Assembly (NCBI GenBank): GCA_050258235.1
Contig: JBLMYK010000102.1
Coordinates: 1 to 17,081 of the forward strand
Reading direction: 5' to 3'
DNA: 17,081 nt
Source of the DNA: JAKOQB01 sp050258235
Lineage (GTDB): Bacteria; Pseudomonadota; Gammaproteobacteria; Burkholderiales; Burkholderiaceae_F
A program made the position numbers and the translations under genes. Shown piece by piece: positions 14,358 to 17,081 of this stretch. Under the pieces are notes generated by a model. That model was not told the origin of the DNA and ran no database searches. It saw nothing but the letters and a program-made list of their open reading frames with translations. Positions within the stretch are counted from its first letter, which is position 1. Every line of letters starts with the position of its first letter.

Positions 14358-14828
14358 GTGCGCTACTGGTTGATGAAGTCCGAGCCGGACGAGTGCTCGA
14401 TCGATGACGCGCTGGCGGCGAAGAACTCGACCGTGCCCTGGACCGGCGTGCGCAACTATCAGGCTCGCAACTACATGCGCGACGAAATGCGCGTCGGCGA
14501 CGGGGTGCTGTTCTACCACTCCAGCTGCGCCGAGCCCGGCATCGCGGGGATCGCCGAGGTCGCCAGCAGCGCCTACCCCGATGCAACTCAGTTCGAACGC
14601 AGCAGCGAATACTTCGATCCGGCCTCCAAGCGCGATGCGCCGCGCTGGGTCAACGTCGACGTGCGTGCGCTGCGCAGGACGCGCCTGATTTCGATCGCCG
14701 AACTGCGCGCCGCGCCGGAACTCGCCGACATGGCGGTGCTTCGACGCGGCAACCGGCTGTCGATCACGCCCGTGACCGCGCGCGAGTGGAAGTTCATCAC
14801 CACGCGTCTTGCGAAGGCGGCCGGATGA
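14358..14828 (+). CDS. EVE domain-containing protein
   Basis: EVE domains are PUA-like folds that recognise modified bases in RNA or DNA. The 156-residue protein is a stand-alone EVE domain: the N-terminal YWLMKSEPDE (residues 3-12), then TVPWTGVRNYQARNYMRDEMRVGDGVLFYHS, AGIAEVASSAYPD, and a C-terminal LSITPVTAREWKFI. These match the widespread bacterial and eukaryotic (THYN1-like) single-domain form. The start is GTG 14358 with AAGAGA at 14346-14351. The stop overlaps the next start by four bases (ATGA). In this group the gene commonly follows 6S RNA, so it is probably housekeeping rather than part of a defence island; its natural ligand is not known to me. Confidence 0.9.
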   Translation: MRYWLMKSEPDECSIDDALAAKNSTVPWTGVRNYQARNYMRDEMRVGDGVLFYHSSCAEPGIAGIAEVASSAYPDATQFERSSEYFDPASKRDAPRWVNVDVRALRRTRLISIAELRAAPELADMAVLRRGNRLSITPVTAREWKFITTRLAKAAG

Positions 14829-15637
14829 ACTGGCATCTCGTCACCGCGCTGCTGGCGCTCGGATCGGCGACCGGCTTCGCGGCCGGACTCCTCGGCGTCG
14901 GCGGCGGCATGCTGCTGGTGCCGTTCCTGACCATGCTGTTCACGGCCAAGCATGTCCCGCTCGAACACGTGGTGCACATGGCGATCGCGACCTCGCTGGC
15001 TACGATCCTGTTCACCTCGTTGTCCTCGGTCCGCGCGCACGATCAGCGCGGCGCAGTGCTGTGGCAGGTCGTCAAGTTCCTCGCGCCGGGAATCCTGCTC
15101 GGATCGCTGCTCGGGGCCCAGATCGCGGGGAGACTGCCGACCGCCTGGATCGCGCTGCTGTTCGCGGTGTTCGTCGGCGTCTCCGCGACGCGGATGATCT
15201 TCGACCGCAAGCCGAAGCCGGAGCGGGAACTGCCGGCAGCGCCCGGCATGTTCGGCATGGGCGGCGCGATCGGATTCGTTTCCAGCCTGGTCGGCGCCGG
15301 CGGCGCGTTCATTTCGATTCCGTTCATGGTCCGTTGCAACGTCAAGATGCACAACGCGGTCGCGACCTCGGCCGCGCTCGGGTTCCCGATCGCCGCCGCC
15401 GGCACCGTCGGCTACGTCGTGTCAGGCTGGTCGACACCGAACCTGCCCCCCGGCTCGCTGGGATTCATCTATGTGCCGGCGCTGGTCGCGGTCGCGGCCG
15501 CCAGCGTGCTGACCGCGCCGCTCGGCGCGCGCGTCGCGCATGCGCTGAATACGCGCCGGCTGAAACGTATTTTCGCCGGCCTGCTCTATCTGCTGGCCGG
15601 CTACATGTTGTGGAAGTCCTACCGAGCCTGGGCCTGA
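14825..15637 (+). CDS. TauE/SafE (DUF81) family membrane transporter
   Basis: The 270-residue integral membrane protein has the two-fold repeat of the TauE/SafE family. GFAAGLLGVGGGMLLVPF occurs at residues 17-34 and GFVSSLVGAGGAFISIPF at 150-167, each followed by hydrophobic segments, for about eight helices in total. Members are thought to export sulfite, sulfoacetate or other organic anions; the substrate here cannot be told from sequence. The ATG at 14825 overlaps the EVE stop (ATGA), so the longer in-frame start at 14786, which lies within the EVE gene, is rejected. The Crp/Fnr gene follows after 11 bases, so EVE, transporter and regulator may form one transcript. Confidence 0.9.
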   Translation: MNWHLVTALLALGSATGFAAGLLGVGGGMLLVPFLTMLFTAKHVPLEHVVHMAIATSLATILFTSLSSVRAHDQRGAVLWQVVKFLAPGILLGSLLGAQIAGRLPTAWIALLFAVFVGVSATRMIFDRKPKPERELPAAPGMFGMGGAIGFVSSLVGAGGAFISIPFMVRCNVKMHNAVATSAALGFPIAAAGTVGYVVSGWSTPNLPPGSLGFIYVPALVAVAAASVLTAPLGARVAHALNTRRLKRIFAGLLYLLAGYMLWKSYRAWA

Positions 15638-15648
15638 GGACCCACCCG

Positions 15649-16299
15649 ATGACGATCGACCCTGGCAGCGCGGCGCTGCAGAACCTTCGAGATCCGATGG
15701 TGCGCGAACTGGCGACGAGCGGGGTTGCGCGCAGATACCCGGCCGGCGCGCACATCATCAAGGAAGGCGACAAGGGCGACACCCTGTTCGTGATCCTGAG
15801 CGGCAAGGTCAGGGTCTACGTTTCCGACCGCGACGGCCGCGAAATGGTGCTCGACTTTCATGGTCCGGGCGACTACATCGGCGAGATGGCGCTCGACGGA
15901 AAGCCGCGCTCGGCGTCGGTCATCGCAGTCGAGCCGACGACCTGCTCGGTCGTGACCCGCGAGACGCTGCGCAGTGCGATCGCGGCGAATCCCGATGTCG
16001 CGATGTCGCTGATCAGCACGCTGATCGAGCGCGCGCGAATCGCCACCGACAACGTCAAGAACCTCGCACTGATGGACGTCTACGGGCGCGTGGCCCGGCT
16101 GCTGCTGTCGATCGCCGAGGAGCAGCCGGACGGCAAGCTGGTCGTGCCCGAACGCATGACCCAGCAGGACATCGCCGAGCGTGTCGGCGCATCGCGCGAC
16201 ATGGTGAGCCGCATCTTCAAGGATCTGACCGCCGGGGGCTACGTCACGGTGGCGGACCGGCGGATCACGATCCACCGCCGCCCGCCGCCGCGTTGGTGA
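15649..16299 (+). CDS. Crp/Fnr family transcriptional regulator, Crp-like
   Basis: This is a 216-residue DNA-binding regulator. The N-terminal beta-roll (about residues 15-115) has the phosphate-binding cassette-like GEMALDGKPRSAS, where Arg87-Ser88-Ala89 correspond to the RSA cAMP contacts of E. coli CRP. A long dimerisation helix (about 117-145) follows. The winged helix has MTQQDIAERVGASRDMVSRIFKDL, close to the CRP recognition helix (RDMVSRIF versus RETVGRIL). There is no N-terminal four-cysteine cluster, so it is not an oxygen-sensing FNR. Start ATG 15649 follows GAGGA (15636-15640), which overlaps the transporter stop. A cyclic nucleotide effector is plausible but unproven; true Crp is one option. 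Confidence 0.9.
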   Translation: MTIDPGSAALQNLRDPMVRELATSGVARRYPAGAHIIKEGDKGDTLFVILSGKVRVYVSDRDGREMVLDFHGPGDYIGEMALDGKPRSASVIAVEPTTCSVVTRETLRSAIAANPDVAMSLISTLIERARIATDNVKNLALMDVYGRVARLLLSIAEEQPDGKLVVPERMTQQDIAERVGASRDMVSRIFKDLTAGGYVTVADRRITIHRRPPPRW

Positions 16300-16310
16300 G
16301 TGCGCATTTC

Positions 16311-16324
16311 CCCGCGATCGCGGG
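16311..16324. repeat. Perfect palindrome after the Crp/Fnr gene
   Basis: CCCGCGATCGCGGG is a perfect 14-base inverted repeat beginning 12 bases past the stop codon. It could be part of a 3' structure or a dyad binding site; without a loop it is a poor hairpin by itself. Confidence 0.5.
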
Positions 16325-16346
16325 ATCGCGCCTGTCGGATATTCAC

Positions 16347-16373
16347 GTGCGCGCGGGACTTGCCCGCGCGCAC
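16347..16373. terminator. Strong GC hairpin between convergent genes
   Basis: GTGCGCGCGGG and CCCGCGCGCAC form a perfect 11-bp stem with the five-base loop ACTTG. It lies 48 bases past the Crp/Fnr stop and 134 bases past the convergent ligase stop, so it could act on both transcripts. Neither side has a U tract, so it may block 3' exonucleases rather than terminate by itself. Confidence 0.5.
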
Positions 16374-16467
16374 ACTCCGGGTCCGAGAGCAACCACGACC
16401 ACCGGCTGGTTCCAGGGCGGTGGCACGGACGGGCAGGATGCTGCTGATCTGACGAGGATGGCCGGAT

Positions 16468-16492
16468 GCATCCCTTGACGCGAAGGGGATGC
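16468..16492 (-). terminator. Candidate terminator hairpin of the acyl-CoA ligase gene
   Basis: GCATCCCTT and AAGGGGATGC pair with one bulged G around a six-base loop, 16 bases past the ligase stop on the minus strand. No U tract follows, so confidence is moderate to low. Confidence 0.35.
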
Positions 16493-16507
16493 CGCGCTGC
16501 GTGATCG

Positions 16508-17081
16508 TCAGGCCAGGCCGAGCTTCTGCGCCAGTCCGATCCGCTGCAGCTTGCCGGTCGCCCCCTTGGGTATCTCGTTCATGAACAGGATCTTGCGCGG
16601 CACCTTGTAATCGGCGAGCCGCTTGCCGACAAAGTCGCGCAGTTCGCGCTCGGTCGCCTGCCTGCCCTCGCGCAGCACCACCACCGCACCGACATCCTCG
16701 CCGAGCTTCTCGTGGGGAATCGCGAAGGTGACGACCTGGGCGACCGCCGGGTGATCCATCAGCACCTCGTCGACCTCGCGCGGCGAGATCTTCTCGCCGC
16801 CGCGGTTGATGATCTCCTTCAGCCGCCCGGTGATCGACAGGTAGCCGTCGCCGTCGATCACGCCCTGGTCGCCGGTGCGGAACCAGCCGTCGACGAACGC
16901 GCTCGCATTGGCCTGCGGGTTGTTCTCGTAGCCGGCGGTGACCCCGGGCCCGCGGATGACGATCTCGCCGGCCACTCCCGGCGCGAGCCGCCGGCCGGCG
17001 TCGTCGATGATCGCCAGCTCGGCGCCCGCCGCCTCGCCGACGGTGCCGGGCTTGCGCCGCCCCGGCGGCAGCGGGTTGCTG
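16508..17081 (-). CDS. Acyl-CoA synthetase, C-terminal part (oxalate-CoA ligase type)
   Basis: The N-terminal part is outside the window; about 191 residues are visible, from SNPLPPGRRKPGTVGE to the stop. They contain the adenylate-forming hallmarks: GEIVIRGPGVTAGYENNP, GWFRTGDQG, the hinge GRLKEIINRGGEKISP with A8 core residues, and the catalytic lysine motif PKGATGKLQR near the C-terminus. The enzyme activates a carboxylic acid with ATP and transfers it to CoA. The NPLPP-RKPG and GYENNPQANASAF segments resemble the AAE3/oxalyl-CoA synthetase branch, so oxalate is a reasonable guess, but substrate cannot be settled without the N-terminal pocket. It converges on the Crp/Fnr gene. Confidence 0.9.
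   Translation of the reverse strand, partial: SNPLPPGRRKPGTVGEAAGAELAIIDDAGRRLAPGVAGEIVIRGPGVTAGYENNPQANASAFVDGWFRTGDQGVIDGDGYLSITGRLKEIINRGGEKISPREVDEVLMDHPAVAQVVTFAIPHEKLGEDVGAVVVLREGRQATERELRDFVGKRLADYKVPRKILFMNEIPKGATGKLQRIGLAQKLGLA

Noticed and set aside
14358..14828. EVE gene as part of a defence island
   Set aside because: Neighbours are 6S RNA, zapA, a transporter and a regulator; no restriction, toxin or nuclease genes are present.
16293..16478. 61-residue plus-strand frame after the Crp/Fnr gene
   Set aside because: It spans the hairpins, has no ribosome binding site and no protein-like features.

Overview
The window is a high-GC stretch of chromosome that looks like a betaproteobacterium, most likely a member of the Burkholderiales. 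The evidence is gene content and order: hrcA-hemH divergent from nadK-recN, fur divergent from bamE-dapB-exbB-exbD, and zapA followed by 6S RNA and an EVE-domain gene. Codon third positions are strongly G/C throughout. I see no insertion sequence, phage gene, tRNA, rRNA operon, CRISPR array or other clear sign of recent transfer. This is core chromosome with one well-defined accessory module, for vitamin B12 uptake.

Layout, left to right. Positions 181-465 hold a possible small single-pass membrane protein. On the minus strand follow hemH (ferrochelatase) and, upstream of it, hrcA (heat-shock repressor). Divergent from hrcA are nadK and recN, which overlap by one base. recN converges on fur, and fur is divergent from a tightly packed plus-strand run: bamE, dapB, exbB, exbD, btuF and a DUF2721 membrane protein gene (5792-9487). 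Gaps or overlaps in this run are 4 bases or fewer. Its last stop codon abuts the stop codon of btuD. btuD, btuC and btuB form a minus-strand operon (btuB first), preceded by a clearly recognisable cobalamin riboswitch.

To the right of the riboswitch lie a small ZapB-like coiled-coil gene, zapA with a TTG start, and a 6S RNA gene. Next come an EVE-domain protein, a TauE/SafE membrane transporter and a Crp/Fnr regulator. A hairpin-rich spacer follows, and the window ends in the C-terminal part of an acyl-CoA synthetase resembling the oxalate-CoA ligase type.

The B12 genes fit together as an outer-membrane receptor (BtuB), an ExbB/ExbD motor that would energise it through a TonB not present here, a periplasmic binding protein (BtuF) and an inner-membrane importer (BtuC2D2). 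The system is split over two convergent transcripts, and only btuBCD lies behind the riboswitch. The most interesting points are this split with zero-gap convergence, the DUF2721 gene coupled to btuF, and a recurring pattern of SD-less start codons 6 bases after a -10-like hexamer. I found no clearly undescribed multi-gene system.
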